DNA of 64,000 nucleotides from Anseranas semipalmata (Eukaryota; Chordata; Aves; Anseriformes; Anseranatidae). The stretch covers positions 396,363 to 460,362 of the forward strand of contig VXAA01004386.1 in NCBI GenBank assembly GCA_013399115.1, in the 5' to 3' direction. The position numbers were made by a program, and so were the translations under genes. A model generated the notes under the pieces. It saw nothing but the letters and a program-made list of their open reading frames with translations, searched no databases and was not told where the DNA came from. The stretch's first letter is position 1. Every line of letters starts with the position of its first letter. Positions 24,966 to 39,626 of this stretch are shown one piece after another.

Positions 24966-27685
24966 TCAGCTGATTACACATAAGTTTATTGTATCTACCT
25001 CTGAAGCCTTTTGTGGCTCAACAAGCGACAAAACTTGACAATTCATGGAATATGTTGTGGACCCGCCTTCTTCTTCTGTTAGTTGAGAGAGTCAGGTTTC
25101 TCCTTCTCCTTTAGAAGTGATAAGTTCCCTTCTCTGCTTGGCCAGGGTGTTATTCTGTACTTCAGAGCCTTGCTCAAGTCTTCTTCAGTGTTTCTTCAGG
25201 AAAACTGCCTTTGCATTCAACCTGTAAGTGTCCTAATAATATAATTCTCTGTGACTGTAGCACTTAGGATGTTGCTACATGAAATAGATATATATGCCCA
25301 AAGAGACATTTAAAACATAAGGCAGTGCCAATCAGATCAGCATTTAGTTGAGCTTAAACCAAAGAGAGTTTTTCTGTTAATTAGGTTTTTTGAATGAAAA
25401 AAAGAGAGGCCAATTGGTGAAATAATGGGTGGCTGTCCTGGACTAATGAGGCAAGATGAAACAGGAGTGAAATTTAGCTATGGTCAACAAGGTCAGGAGA
25501 GCAACTATTTTTATTCTGCATGAGGCTTGTACAACAAATGAGACAGTGGCATCCTTTAAGCTGTTTATATTGAAAAATAGTCCTGGTTTGGTTTCATAAC
25601 AGGTTTCTGCTCCTTTTCCCTGTGAAGTTATTTTTTGCTTTCTGTGCAGTCCCAACTCTTGAGCCCAGTAAAATAGCCAGGTCTCACATGCCTGTGGGAG
25701 GGGTATGAGAGCTAAGGGACATCTAAAAGAATTACAGCAGGTTAGTGTAAAACTGAGGAATTCCTCAGACAACATTTTGGCACTGGGGAGGCTTATGTAA
25801 TTTACCCAGGGGTCGGATTTAGCTTTAGCACTTCTCATTGTTTCCATTTGCTGCAACCTTCAGAAGAGAGACAATGTTTATATATCGCCAGGATAATTCT
25901 CACACTTTTCAGAGAAAATGGATCTAAATGGGCAGAACCAGCTTCACGTTTTTCTCTCTTCAGCCTGCAGCTAGCTCTGTGACTGTATGTTTGCGCACAT
26001 AATGTTCAACACGAATATGTGAGCAATTTCCAGGCTTTCTGGGCCATTTAGGATGAATAACTGTAGCTATTCTTGGAAAAACCTTGTGGCACAGCCAGTA
26101 CAGAGTAGGCCTCTACATGTCCATCAGTGGAGGAGATTGTCTGACTGCCGTCAATGGGATTTTGTGCCAGCTAGGGGGGCTGCCACACAGGGCCCATTGT
26201 GGGACCCAGGCCTTCTCTCTCTTTCAGGATCAGATCTATTTGAGGACCAGGCACTCAATGCAGTCCGGTTTGCAGGAGGTAATGAATAACCTCTCATCCT
26301 GCTTTTTAAGGCCCCCTTTAGAATACGCTTTTTCTGAAGTTTCAGTGTCTGGAGGGGAAAAAAAATAAACATCCATAATCAGTTGCCCAAGTATTTTTAT
26401 CAAGTGTTGGGAGGAGCAGGGGAAGGAATGCTATGAACCCATATCTGGTCCCCTCATCAGTCTGATCCATGCAAGCAAGAGGGGGAAGGTACAAATACAT
26501 GCTGTCTCCTCGTTGTTCAGATGAACCCCATGTGCTGAATATGCCTTAGAGGGAAAAGAAAAAGGCTTCCTATTTTAATCTCCATCCTGTCACACTGACT
26601 AGTGGCTGTATTTCAGGCTCTCATGCAAGAACAGCTAGAATTGTCTGAAGATATGCAGATAAACTGCGTTCACAAGTAACAACCATAATTTATTTTGAAA
26701 ATCAAATCTCTCTCTTTGTGACTGATGGAAAGACATTGAGTCTTTAATTTCCTTCCTGAAAGGCTATAAATCCCTTGAATGAGGGTTTCTTTACACAAAG
26801 AAACACAGCACAAAGAAATTACAAGGAAAAAGAAGGGAGTAAAATGCAGGCCAATTATGCTCTAGCTCTGGAGTGTTGCTGCCAAGGCTATTTATTTTCA
26901 CAGACAGTGTTAATTTTGTATGCACACACACAGCTTTGCTTGCTGATACCACAGTGAATTTTAATTTTGGAGGAGGCTCTGGTTCTTGTCACCTTTAAAT
27001 TCACCTTCCCATTCACTGGGTATGAGGATTATTTTTGACCAGAGATCTCCAGCTTATTTTCCTACATCTGTTTCTTGGGTTTATCTGTCACCATCTCAAA
27101 TGTTTTTAGGTGATTCTAACAAAATCCTCCTTGAATGGCCAAATAGGCCAAATGGACATGAAGTCTTTCCTCTGGGTAAGACATAGGCAAAACACCCCCG
27201 ATTTAAGGCGCCAGGTGAGGATGACGATGCAAAGCCAGGTCACTGTGGTGATAGGGGCATAGTGTGATGGCTTGGCATGTTCCCACCAGCTGATTTTTCA
27301 TCCCTACTTTTCAGACAACTACAGAAACAACAGAGCTAAATAATGCTATATATAAGTTCTAAGTGAATCATTCTGTAGAGTGTGTCCTGAACCTCTCTCT
27401 CCCCCACTGGAAAATTGGTTTTTGCACTTATGGTGCAACACTTTAAAAGGACCTTAGTGGTTCGCATCTGGCATCTGGTGCTTTAGCTACAGCAGATGTT
27501 AATTATGAATTGGCAAGGCATAATGCTGACAATCCCAGAGTGAAGGTACAATACATGCAGATTTCCTGCATGGACTGCAAGGATTTGTTCAGCATTCAAT
27601 CTCTCTTGGAAGGCACTCTTACACATGCATGATTGTTCATAACTCTTTTCTTGTTTGTTTTAAGACATTCTTTTTTTTTTTTTTT

Positions 27686-27686
27686 N
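27686..27686. other. Ambiguous base in poly(T) run
   Basis: Single N at the end of a T homopolymer. It probably marks an uncertain homopolymer length. Confidence 0.95.
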
Positions 27687-30600
27687 ATGTCCAGTCTTCT
27701 GTGATTTAATGATACTTGTGAAGTGAGAGTGGCAGAAGCAGAGTCATGTATTTATTTAACTTAGTTTCTGTTTGAATTTAATTGCTTAAGTGAAAAACTT
27801 AAACATTGTTAAATTTGGAGGGAGGACAACAAAACACCTGTTAAAGCTCAACTCTGTAAATAAGGTTAATCTGCATAAATCACTGCATTGGATTTTATGT
27901 TAATTAAAGCTTTTGTGCTCTCAGTACACTAATTGAGGTGTGGAATGTCTCATTCTCCAGTCTCCTTTGCAAGAGGAACTGCAGGTGCTGAGCATTTTTG
28001 AAAAGTAGGCCAGCATGGTGCACCCAGAATCAGAAGCCTCTTTGAATTTCTATTTACTAAACAAAGCTCTTATTTTAACCATGGTCTTTTGATAAATTTA
28101 TCCTTGGGCTTGCCTTAAAAACTCTGTGAGTCCAATAGAAGATTCTTATGAGTTGGACCCCTACTGAGGAACAGTGTGGTTAGGAATAGTATAGGTATCT
28201 AGCAAAGCATCATAAAAATGTAATTTTGCCCTTTCCAATAAATAAACCGACATTCTTTAGCAGATGCTCCAAAATGCCAGCTGAACATGCCACATGATTT
28301 TCTTGGAAGCTATTGTTTCTCATCACAGGAACCACACCAAAGCCTGGGCCACCAAACAACATTTTTGTTTTTTAGCTTTCTTCAAATGTGATCATATTTC
28401 AGTTTCGAAACCTGATTTCACAACATGTGAATCCTGGAAATCACCAGGATTTAGGTTATTCTAAAATTGAGGGGTACTTGAAACTTGTCTTTGAAAAGTA
28501 GAAAACTTCATGAATTGTATGATAGCAGTCCTAGGCAGGAACTGTGAAATGGTTTGTATGGACACTGAGTGGTTGCGTTAAGATTTGCTGTTATTTTTGG
28601 TTGAAAACCATTGTTACACTTCAAAGAAATAATAAATAACTACTCCAACTAGAATTTGGCTGGATATTAGAATTAACATCGTTTATATGCTTGCAAAAAG
28701 CTCAAAGGAATATTTCATATCCACACATCCTCTGTACATTTGATAAATTTGAAACATTCTCTTCAGTTATACAATGTTCTTATGAAACAAAATTGTTACA
28801 ATGGGTCTGGGTTGTTTTATAAATGTAGCACTGAGACAATGTGTCTTGTCTTGAGATTTCTTGAGCATTTCTTGTATTGAAATTGCAGCCAGTCTCTTAA
28901 TCCTGTATCACAGGTGAGATCTGGTGAGCATCTAGTCAAGGTTTGGCATGATATGAATTATTAGAGCATATTCAATTGTTTCTTTCAGTGTGATAGATTT
29001 TTCTGAATTTCTTTTCCCTCTGTTGCCTTTGAAGCTTCATGATTAAACATATCTTCATGCATCAAGCTTCAGTACTGAAGAACATTGGTTTATAAGAGCG
29101 TGTTGTTGTCAAGGCAGAATAAATAAAACCGCAAAAAGTCAGGGTGCATTTCAGTAACATTTATCTAACTTTTGCTTGATGGAAAGCAATTAAATTGTGT
29201 GTGTTATTTACACAAATGAGGTTAAATACAGTGTGGTCCAGTAAAACTGAAGGTGTTTATAGTGGAACCTTGGTGATTCTATATGGAGAATTATCTTATC
29301 TAGACACCTTATCTAACTTCTCTAAACACTGAGTTAATTATAAATAAAACCGTGGAAACCCACTAGTACTTGAGTTTCTTACTTTCCTAATAGGTTGTAG
29401 GTTTCTTTACTTTTTTTTTTTACTTTTGTTTTTTAATTGCAATGAAGAATTTCTTTTGCAAATCCCACCTCCTTTACTTGCTGAATTAATGAAAATCAAG
29501 TTCTTTTTCAAGACTTAGAAACATACACAACAAATTGCCCATAGGGAGCAGAGGTATCACGCAATGTACTTAGCTCATGTAAAAGGTATGAGATGACCTC
29601 ACAGCCTCTCTGAAGTCAACGACAGTGCTGCAGTGGACACCATGAGAAGCAAATGGGCTCTCTTGTGTGGTTTTAGATACAGATTTCAATGCAGGTAGAT
29701 GAAGTATATCCCAGCTGGCAGCTGCAGCCAACTGCTGCCTCGTGAACTACACATGAAAGGGAAAAATGCTGTCTTTTGAATCTTCCTTGTCCACCTGCAA
29801 GGTGCCGGCTGCTGTAAGCCATCCGTATCAAGGTAATAGCTCCAGAAAATTTGGGTGCCCAACTGAGCTGCAACCACATGCTGTTTTCGGGAGTGTGTGA
29901 GTAGAGGGGAGCTGTGGTGGCACTTGTGTGAAAGGAATGGAGGCATTAGTGACGTGATGTGATATATGCATCAAAATAAACAAATGGGTTTGGGTAAAAA
30001 AAAAAAAAATCTCTACTCAAGTGAGAAATAAACTCTTTATTGCCCAAATATGAAATTGGTGAACTCTATATTTATGCTTCTCTAATGACATGGAGAGAAT
30101 GTGAAGAGGAGGAGAGTTTTTGAGGTTGATATCCCATGGTTTCCTGGCATTGTACATTTAATTTTCATGACTATTGGGCCAGTGAAAGATGACAAGAACA
30201 GCAAAAACCCTTAAACTATACATGCCAGTTTGAAAATCTAGAAGCTGGAAGTTAGGCACAGAATGGTTGAGCAGGGTTTATGTTTCGCCCACAAATAGGA
30301 TTTAAGACTAAATCTCAGTCAAGCAAGGATTGAAAATCGTCACCTCTTTCAAGTGGTTTAAAAAACCTCAGTGATCTTTTTTATGTTATGAGTGGTGTGA
30401 GGTTTACATCCCAGAAGACCACCACCACAACAGATATCTTCCCATGGACTAGCAGAGAGGCCTCGTGTGGTGGACAGGAAGACTGAACAGGTCTTTTTGT
30501 ATCCTGGACTTAGTGAGAGATGTACATTTACCATGGATCGTACTTGGCCATCTACATCCATGTGAAATGAATACAGATGAGATGTGTTGTGCTCCTCTTT

Positions 30601-33600
30601 TTGCTTGCTGCAGGTTATAATGTGAACTTTCACCTGGTGCTGGTTGGAATGGCTCATGGCAGAAGTGGACAGAGCCACCAGCATCCCTCAAGGTACTTTG
30701 GTGAGAAACACTCTTCCTATTATTTTCTAGACAGGAGCTCTCACAGGGATAACAAACTTCAGATTTTAGGGCAGTCATTCAAATTTCTTTTTTTTCCATT
30801 TGTTTGTTTGTTAGCAAACAAACATTTGGTAACCGAGATTTGAACCATTTTTTATATAGTGATACCACTGATGCATGCAATCTTCCTGCATTTGGAAAAG
30901 GGCTGAGTCCCTGTCTGAGGAGCTTCTGACTCAGGGACTCTGCTCCTGAAAGCTCTGACTAAATTTGTATTTACTCCTGTGAGCAATCCCTGTGGCATTC
31001 GGAAGTGTTTGGGTCTTGTGAAGGAAAATGTGGGTTTTGAAGTAACCACTGCCTATTTGTTTCCACTTACCAGGGTGTGTGTACTGTATGTTTCTGCTGT
31101 AGCAGAAGTTTTCATGAGTATTTCTATGCTTTTAACTTATTTTGCATATTTATTTTGCTACATTTTAACTCTCTATCAATCCTATAGTACTTCTTGACCT
31201 TTCAAGAAGTTAATACTTGCTTTCTAAATGCTTACAATAGAATCCAGCATTCAAAGATGTTTAAAACAGCTGAGTGGAAAGTCCAGTGGTTATTGCATAA
31301 AGAAAAGAAACCACTCTGGTGTTTCTGACAAAGTTATGGAAAGTGGGTTGATTTCCTCTCTACCTAGGATGAAGGGCTGGAGCTTTTTTCTTTCTTGTTT
31401 TTCAAATTGCTTCTCAGTCTTCGTCAGTATTGGAATTTTTCAGGGAAGAGAGAGTGGCTGGCTGTTCAAGAAAAATGTAGCAGAGACTCTCAACATGAGA
31501 TAGGGCAAATTAATTTCTTGAGCGCTTCCCAGCATGCAAATTGCGGCACAGCCCTGAAAGGTTTCTGAAGCACTCATTGCTCTAAAGGCTGCAATTGTTT
31601 CTAGCAAGTGGATGGTGGGAGCACTGGAGCCTGAAAAGCAAAGTGGATGCAGTTTGGATCCTGTTTGCTTGAGATGCTCCTCTTCCCTCCCTGCCCTAAG
31701 GTCTGTGCCTGCTAGGGTCCGGACTGTGGGTCCTTCTGCCCTTGGTATTCATGGCAGCACTCCCATGCTTAAGCAGTCTCTGGCCCTCTTTGGCTTTTGT
31801 GTAGCTGGCACAACAGATGGCTCAGGAATATATGTGCTTTGGGGCCTCTCACATTCCAGCTCCCCCTTTCAAAATCCAACCCCCCATCTAATATCCATAA
31901 TCTTTCATGTCAACTGTTTCACATTAAAAAGAGATATATTTTTGGTTTGCTAAACAAAATTTCCTTAGGGCAGACGTGCTAATGATTAGCTGATGCAACA
32001 ATGCCCAATAAAAGCAACTTGTAGTGGTGAAGTAAATATTACCGCACCCAATAACCAATGGAGTAATTTCATTGTTTGCTGATTTGTAGAATTTAATTGT
32101 GAAAAGTTTTTAGAGGACTAATGATGTAACTCTCACACTCACCTCATGAATACTTCAGTAAGTTGCTTGGATTTTCACTAGTGATAACCCAACCTCCACC
32201 ATCTTGCATTTGAATAACTGAAAATACTTCACGAAGAAATTATCAGAATACCATGACTGCACAAGTTTTGCTATGCTGTCTCCTTAGTATATGTTTATTA
32301 CCTCTTAGATCATTCGAGTGAATAGGCAAGGTTAATGGCTTAAACCATAAGAGAATTTGAGCAGAGTCATTGTCTCCTTGCTCCTAACATTTCCGTGAAT
32401 GCAATGAGCTATTCTACAGAGTGATGCTGAAACAGCCATATGACTCAGAAAGTACGGCTGAACCCAAACAGGAAAACTCACTGGAGCTTAGGTGTGGCAT
32501 CAGGACCAGATTCAGCAACACACGGGGTGGCATCAGTCTGGAAAGTGTTGCACTGGGAGGGAGGCATTACTGATGTGGTCTGCTGGGTGGGTTATGAACA
32601 CAATGGGCAGGAAGCACTTACTTGGTTTCAGTTTTGAATCTGTGGCTTTCTTTTTTGTCATTTTTAATGAAGTTTGCAAAGGAGAACACATTTTTACAAA
32701 GGTCTACCTGAAAAACATGAGATTTCATTTGATGCTGCTCTGATAGGCTTTCTGTTAGCATTTGGGCAACAATCAGTAGTTTTAAAATAGTGGGTTTTGC
32801 CAGAGCTCTGTTGGCCTTTAGATTTCAGGGTCAGTTTGTGGCCAATTCTACCTGAAATAGGAGAATTGCTCAACTTTTTTCCAACTTCTATCCTAAATAA
32901 TCTCTTGGTACAGCTGCTTTTTTTTCATCCATTGCAAGGAATCCAGTTATAATAAAAATCACTGTCACAAATTCATTTCTCTCTTAAGTTTGGGCTGGAT
33001 GTGACTTACCTCATCTTTAAAGAATAACATTGGCCCTCTTGCTCCCACTATCACTGTCTCTTTGGAGACCAATATTCAAATGCAAAGAGTCAGCTCTTAC
33101 TGCCATACAACTTTTTAATGAAACATCTAAGTTCCAAGGGTGAAAAGCACACTAAATTTTATTGAACCTGGAAAGAAAGGTTTTCTCATTGAGAATGCCC
33201 AGAATCAGTTTCACTTGGGCAAAATAATTACCTGCAGTTGTCACAGGTGAAAAGTGTTAGCCAAGGAAGCCAATATGACAGTCTATTAATTTGCTGAGAG
33301 ACTAGGTAGAGTACTTTGAACTGGATTTAGCTGCCTATTGGAGAAAATACCGAGTAAGTCCCTTGACTGATTCTCAAAACCGTATAATTAATGACTCCAG
33401 AGAGAGTTTGAAAGTTAGAAAATTCTTTGAAAGGGTATTCAGAGTTCTGAAATGACATATTTTAACATCAAGTAATCAGCAGATGAGATTCCCCAACCCA
33501 TTTAAATATTCAACACTTTATGCATGAAGGTATCAATCACTCTCACAAAGCACAAGCTCCTGGAAAATCTCCTATGTTTCTCCTTATCACCAGTTTTTAC

Positions 33601-36600
33601 TGTAAGTATGCAGCATAATTTACTACCTACATCTGTATATTGAACCTCTATTGACACTGGTAAGAACTGTGTGCTCCCAGTCACAGGTACAATCTGGCCT
33701 TTGGGCACTTCTCCTCCAAATAAGACCATGGGGAATGGTACCCCACCAGTCTGCCAAAGGAGCTCTAATTTCTGTGATTTTGCAAAATTGAGTCTTCTTT
33801 GTGACCTTCCAAAAGCAGTAAAGCTCCAGTTAAAATATAATTCTTAGGCCAAAAAAACAAATAACATGAGGTAAATCTTTGAACAACTACCCCAGTGGAT
33901 TTTATTTAAAGTTCTTTTTATTTTCTTTGCAGGGCCATAGGTTTGATTAATCTTGGGTTTCTCTGGGATAGCTATTCCAGAGTTGTTATTTCGCTATAAG
34001 CCCAATCTTATTCTGTACAATTCTGATTTCAGCCCCATTCATTTTGGGTAACTATCACTAAGGACACAATTTGGAGAAACTAATTCACTAAATTCTCAAC
34101 TGTAGAAAAGTACAGAGACTTTTTTTTCCCCCAAACCACAGTGAAGGTGAATGACTTGTCAATTGGAATATCCTGCTTACATAAGGTAACTTAGATGAAG
34201 CCAGTGCTCCTAAATTTATCTTTATGACTTTGAGCATCCTTTCCTTCCCTGGCTTTGTTCTGAATTTCCCACCTGCAGTTAACTCCTGATGGATCTTCTT
34301 CTTGTCAGTGAGATAGAAGGAGAAGTCCAATAAACACTATGGCATTGTTTCCACGCATCTCATGCTCACATATCTACTCTAGAGTCACTACAACATAAAA
34401 ATGCTTTGTCCAGTCTACTTGCTATCTACTTTTTCATAGAGATGCCATCTCCTCTTCTAGTTTACATCAACTTGTATTCTCTCCAACCACCATCACTCCA
34501 ACTCCTGGCTTGCTAGCAGCGCATGTTACCTGTTTCTTTCCATGCCTCAATATTCTTTCATAAGTTCTTCAGTACTTTCATCTTCTCAGAGTGTATATTC
34601 ATGTAACCAAATACATCCCTGCTCAAGTTTAACCTTTGCTTTGGTCAATCTGCTGTTCATCCCTATTTTCAAAGGGTTATGCTCTTGCAGTCTTTAATAA
34701 ACACCTGTTGATCACATAGTCATCAGTGTTATGTAACATGCAGTACCAGGAAAGAAACATCAGCGTAGATGAATAGTATCTAATGCTGTATAAGATTACC
34801 TGCCTGTATTAAAAGATGTAATCTTTGACTTTGTGATGAATTACTGAGGTTAAGATTGCTACGATATGTACTTCTTTGTATTACAGTACTGTAGAAGAGA
34901 CACCAGTCTACATCAGAACTTGCTTCATGGTAAGAGACAGACTAGGATAAAATAAGTAAGACAGGCATGCGTATTCTCTTGTGTTTCCCATTGGATCCAG
35001 AAACAGAAGGATTTCAATCCTGTGCAGGAATCTATTAATATAATGCGTAGCAATCCCAGTGCCTAGGCAATGGTAACCAGTGCCATTTTAGACACCCTAC
35101 CTACGCTTCACATACCTTTCCAGAGGCTGTGTATGTGTTGTAGGGTGCTACGTCACATTTGTCAGCCTCAAGCAGATGTCTTAGAACTGTAGGGCATCAG
35201 GAGCTACTTTGCACCTGTTGCATTAAGTGCCTGTGCTTAGGCACTTGAGTTGCACCTTACATGCCCTGAGTCCCAGTTAAATACCTTGGCCATGAACACA
35301 TATTTTCTTATGAAGGTGAAAATACTCCTATTGTGAGAACTAGCATGGAATCTAATTCTTCAATTCAGAAGGTACTGCAATGGAAGCAAATTCTTGTAAG
35401 TGCTTCTCAATGACATAACTAAAGTCATAACATGAAAATCACGTCTGCAAGACAAATTGAAAACTTTCCTCTCATCTGTTTGAAAGAAAATTTGGAATGA
35501 AACATGAAAATTCTCAACAATCCCTGTTTTGTAAGATTGCAAACATCTTAAGTGATTTATCATCATGCTAGGTATTTTCTTTACCACACTTGGCTTTGAA
35601 ACACTCTTTTAAATACAAACATACCATCTACCACTTGCATGGCGTAATACTGTAAGCACCAGGGTGCAGCGATGGTGGGTGGGCTCTTTTCTTTTTCTTG
35701 CTAAACACACAAATTCTCTAATGTTGGAAATACCAGCATACATGAACAACCCGTGTGCGATGGTCCCATTCTCCCACTCCTCTGCTGCTTCTCTTTCCTT
35801 TGGGTTAATTCAGTAAAGCCTCATGTGTGTTGGAAGGTGGAAGATGAAGTCATGCAAATCCACACACCTTAAATCACTGGGCAACAACAGAACCCTGTTG
35901 ATCTCCCCAGACTTTTCTGTCCAGGAATGAAATCCCACGTGAGATGTACCAAATGCTTCTGCTTATAACAGGAGTGCTGATTCCTCTTTTGGGTCCAAAT
36001 GCTACTCTTAGATGAATACATGAGGCCCAGCTGAGGGAAGTGGAAGCCAAATGGAAGCATCCACTAGCTGAATTTGACCCAGATACAGCAGTGAAATTCC
36101 TAGTCCTGCTACTTGGATGCAATGGTGACACTGAGGTTGTTACTTGCATCAAAAGCTGATCTCCCTCACCTTGGTAACTTTGCTGTGAAGATGTCCCCTC
36201 TGGCACAAGGCAGAGGCCTCTCCTGTATTTCCCCCTATTCCCATCCTAAGCAACTTAAGTTGATGTGTCCAATGTTCAGAAGTCTTTCCTCCCCAAAATC
36301 TGATTGAATGTCTCTGACTGGGATTATGTACTCTCAAGAAAATGGGACAAGCAACACATTTTCTTGCTGAAACCTATTAGAAGCTGGGAGAGATGGGAAG
36401 AGCCAGATTCTCTGCTGCACTGAGACATTTTGTACTGCTAGAACAATGGGACCAGAGCGAGATGGATCTTCCCACCATGCAATTTATTCCATTGTTGGGA
36501 AATCTTTAGACCCAGTGGCTGCTGCAGCTGGTGGTAGACCGAATGTTGAAGACAGGAGATGACAGGATCAGTATTGCTGTCCCCTGCCCTTGTGAGCTCT

Positions 36601-37299
36601 TGATAAACAGCTGGTTTAGCTTAGAGAAGCCCCAAGGCTTTTTTTTTTTTTTTTAACTGCTCATGATCTGGTTCAGATAAAATGAGAACTGGGAAGCAGC
36701 AACCAGCTCCACTGTCATCCTCCTACCTTGTAGCTGCAACTGGCAGTGTAAGGTACTGTCAGAAATGCCCAAGGAGCTGGTGGTTATCCCCGTCAGAGAT
36801 GCAGGAGGCTGTGCTGCGCATGCTGCTGTCTCCGCAGGCAGCTTCCCATAAAGAGGCACTCCCTCGTTCTCTGATGTAAAAATGAACTCCTGCCCTTAAA
36901 AATACCAGCTCCATATGTCTGTTCGGAGTCTCGGGGGCAAAGAAACACCCTGGGTGCTTGTCTGTGTGCGGGGAAGCAAGGAGTCAGTGTCCCCAACCCC
37001 CCCAAACAATGTGCTAAGTCCATGCTGCCCTCGGAGGGGTGGAACGGTGGGTTTGAGCCCCAGGTTTGAATGGGGCAGGCTGCGCTCGCATCTTCTCTTC
37101 TCCCTGACAGAGGGCAAGCATTCCCTCTGTTATTTATCCAGCCGTTTCCACTCATGAAACCTGTGGGAGCTTTGTGATGGCTGCCCATCCATCTTTTTGA
37201 AATTGTCCAATAGATTAGAAGTTATTAGGTGGAAAATAAAGATGTATGCTCACTCCCCTGCATACAATACATAACCATAGTTTCCTGGGGAAGCTAGAC

Positions 37300-37301
<2 letters not shown>

Positions 37302-37330
<29 letters not shown>
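37302..37330. repeat. Poly(A) tract, 29 bases
   Basis: Uninterrupted A run followed by CAAAACAAG. No LINE or processed gene is recognised in front of it. Confidence 0.9.
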
Positions 37331-39014
37331 CAAAACAAGAAATGTAGCTATTTTTGGTCATGTTTTTAATGCTGGATTTATTTCAGTGTGACACCAGTAA
37401 TATCACTCGTTCATGGAGATATGACAACCCCCAAGGTTTGTCATTGTTGGCACCCCTGTAACCAATTACACCAGGGGAAAGTGAGTTTAAACTGCTATCA
37501 GTTGAAAATAGTAGTATTTTAAAATCACTTTGTGGGGTATATATCACTTCAGAAGGTTCTGAGTAACCATGAATCAAGCCTTGAACCTCTTACCACATGT
37601 TAGGAAACCATCTAAATCTTCCTCTCCTTTCAGTGAAGAACAATAGCTTTCACTTCAAGAGACACTGTTAATGGCAAAATGGATTTTTTTAAAAAGGGGG
37701 ATAAGGAATAACAATAAAATACCCTTCAGTCACTTGACTTACAGATGTAACTAATTGATTTGAGGGTTGGCGGGGGAGTGCCATGGCAGCTAGTCTGATG
37801 TAGTAATTAATGCAATCATCCTTCTTTGTTATTCCTTTAATAAGGTAAACACCCTGTTAAAATAAACTGAAACAGTTGTCTCTGGCCAAGAGCTTGCAGT
37901 TGTGGTGAGCAGCGTAACAACCTCACAATGTAAAACTTGGACAGGAAAGAATGAATTACATTAATCCCCGAAGGTTCTTACTGGAGACTTTTGAAGTTTT
38001 AACTTTAAAGTTAGAGTGGAAAAGGAGATCTGAAGCTTGGAGGCTATTCACCCTGTGGTTCCTGAGAGAAAGCTGTTCGTGTCTGCTTGAGTGCCCTGAA
38101 TCCTGCTAATACAGGCTTGAGATAAGCTCAGTTTCTGCAAACACTTATGCTTGCGCTTATCTTCACTACCATAAATAGTCCCACTAAAAAAGAGTAAAAG
38201 TTAAGCACAGGCATAATAATCAGCATTGTGCACAGGTAGTGTTTTGTATCATACTGGAGCACCAGTACAAAGAAGGAAACTTTCTGCTTTGCTTTCTACC
38301 AAATAACTATTTTTTTTTTAGAAATAGTTTTCAGCAGAACCCATTTTCAGTAGCGTGATTCAAGGGGCTGCTTTATTTGTTTGGGTTGTCTGCTTCAGAC
38401 ATTCACTCTAAACAAGGGTATTAATAAGGATATCCGTGTTGTTTTGTTAAGAAGCATCCCTTCAGTAAAAAGGAGTTGCTGGAACAGAGCAAAACAGAGA
38501 AAGCCAATTAACTGGTGAATAATGACAATATTTGTCTCTCCTATTTACTTAGATGATTTAACTGTAAGATGTGTGCAACTCAGATTTTTATTTTTTTCAG
38601 ATATTTGAGACTTCTCTTGCATTCTCAACCCCTTATCTTAGTGGTTTTACCTAAAATGAATACTTCGGACTCAAAACTTTGCACATGGCCTGAAAACTTA
38701 CAAATATTTTTATTCAAAACTCATCTGGTTTCTTTGAGTAGTCCCATGTGACAAAAAGATTTGGATTTCTTCTCGCTTCCTGCTCTTCCCATTGATGCCT
38801 CAAGCATCAATAACCTAAATGATAATTTGCCAGATCGCCACAAGATATTGGTCCAGAGGTGAATTATATCACTGCAAATGCATGAGTAACTTTTGCAATG
38901 CATGATGTAGTTTTCAGGTTGGTGAGTACAGCGTGTGTTGCACTGGGGTAGATTTATGGTGTGAATGGGTGATAAGGGGTTACGGCCTCCTTATTCATGT
39001 CAGCCAACATAATG

Positions 39015-39626
39015 TGCTCAGGGTGTCGCGGGTGAAACAGTCTCAATTTGTGGAATTTTTACTGTATTATTTACCGTCAATTAACACAAATTTCTCACTA
39101 CTGATTAGGCTACTGAGAAAAGCACAGCACAAACAATTAAACACCAAACAGCTTTCGCCCCCCAGTACTCCCTCCCTGTCTGCAGTTTTCCTCTCCCCAG
39201 TACTCAGCTTAGGCCAAACACCTTGCCTAGACCTGTCTCATCAAAACTTTTCCTATTTCCCATGCAGGTTACACTTGGTCCATCCCATTCCCTTTGGTTT
39301 CTGTCTGCCTGCTATGGCAGGGAGCGCCTCCTGCCCAAAGCCCCCATCTCTCCAGCCATGTCTCCAGCTGTCTCCCCAACAGCATCTCCAGCCCTGTGTC
39401 TCCAAGAGCATCACTTGTCCCTGGAGGCTTCTGCTCGCTTTCTTATATATGTCTGAGGCCAGGCACCACGTGCTCCTCTAACAGGCCCAGGTTTTGGCAG
39501 GTTCCACGTATTTCAGTGGTGGCTGGAGCCAGCTGTGCCTGGCACTGGACCATCCATGGAATCTTTCTACACTGGTCATACCCCCAGCCCCTGCTACCAA
39601 AACCCTGCCATCTATGCCCAATCCAC
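39015..39626 (-). mobile_element. Degenerate solo LTR of an avian endogenous retrovirus
   Basis: Three blocks in order resemble the reverse complement of a common bird LTR: TGTCGCGGGTGAAACAGTCT (39023-39042), then TCTCACTACTGATTAG, ACTGAGAAA and CCCCCCAGTACTCCCTCC (about 39093-39177), and finally GCTACCAAAACCCTGCCA with a CCCAATCCACA end (39593-39626). On the - strand the element would begin with TGTGGATTGGG. No internal gag, pol or env sequence is adjacent, so it is a solo LTR or fragment. A 182-codon open frame on the + strand covers part of it and is explained by the repeat. The match is from memory; class (K or L) is not assigned and the boundaries are approximate. Confidence 0.5.

Larger units (their letters stand above)
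24966..38984. other. Long AT-rich intergenic DNA, part 6
   Basis: No coding exon, tRNA or rRNA recognised on either strand. It contains single-base N at 27686 inside a T run, scattered A/T homopolymers and a 29-base A tract (37302-37330). Several AT-rich, CpG-poor stretches with TAATTA-, CCAAT- or forkhead-like motifs (27440-27960, 31980-32105, 37780-37960) look like possible conserved enhancers, but nothing in one sequence alone proves conservation. About 36.6-37.2 kb is more GC-rich, with frames open on both strands and no known domain. Confidence 0.5.

Noticed and set aside
38933..39481. 182-codon open frame on the + strand
   Set aside because: It overlaps the LTR-like remnant in antisense and has no recognisable domain or supporting splice context.
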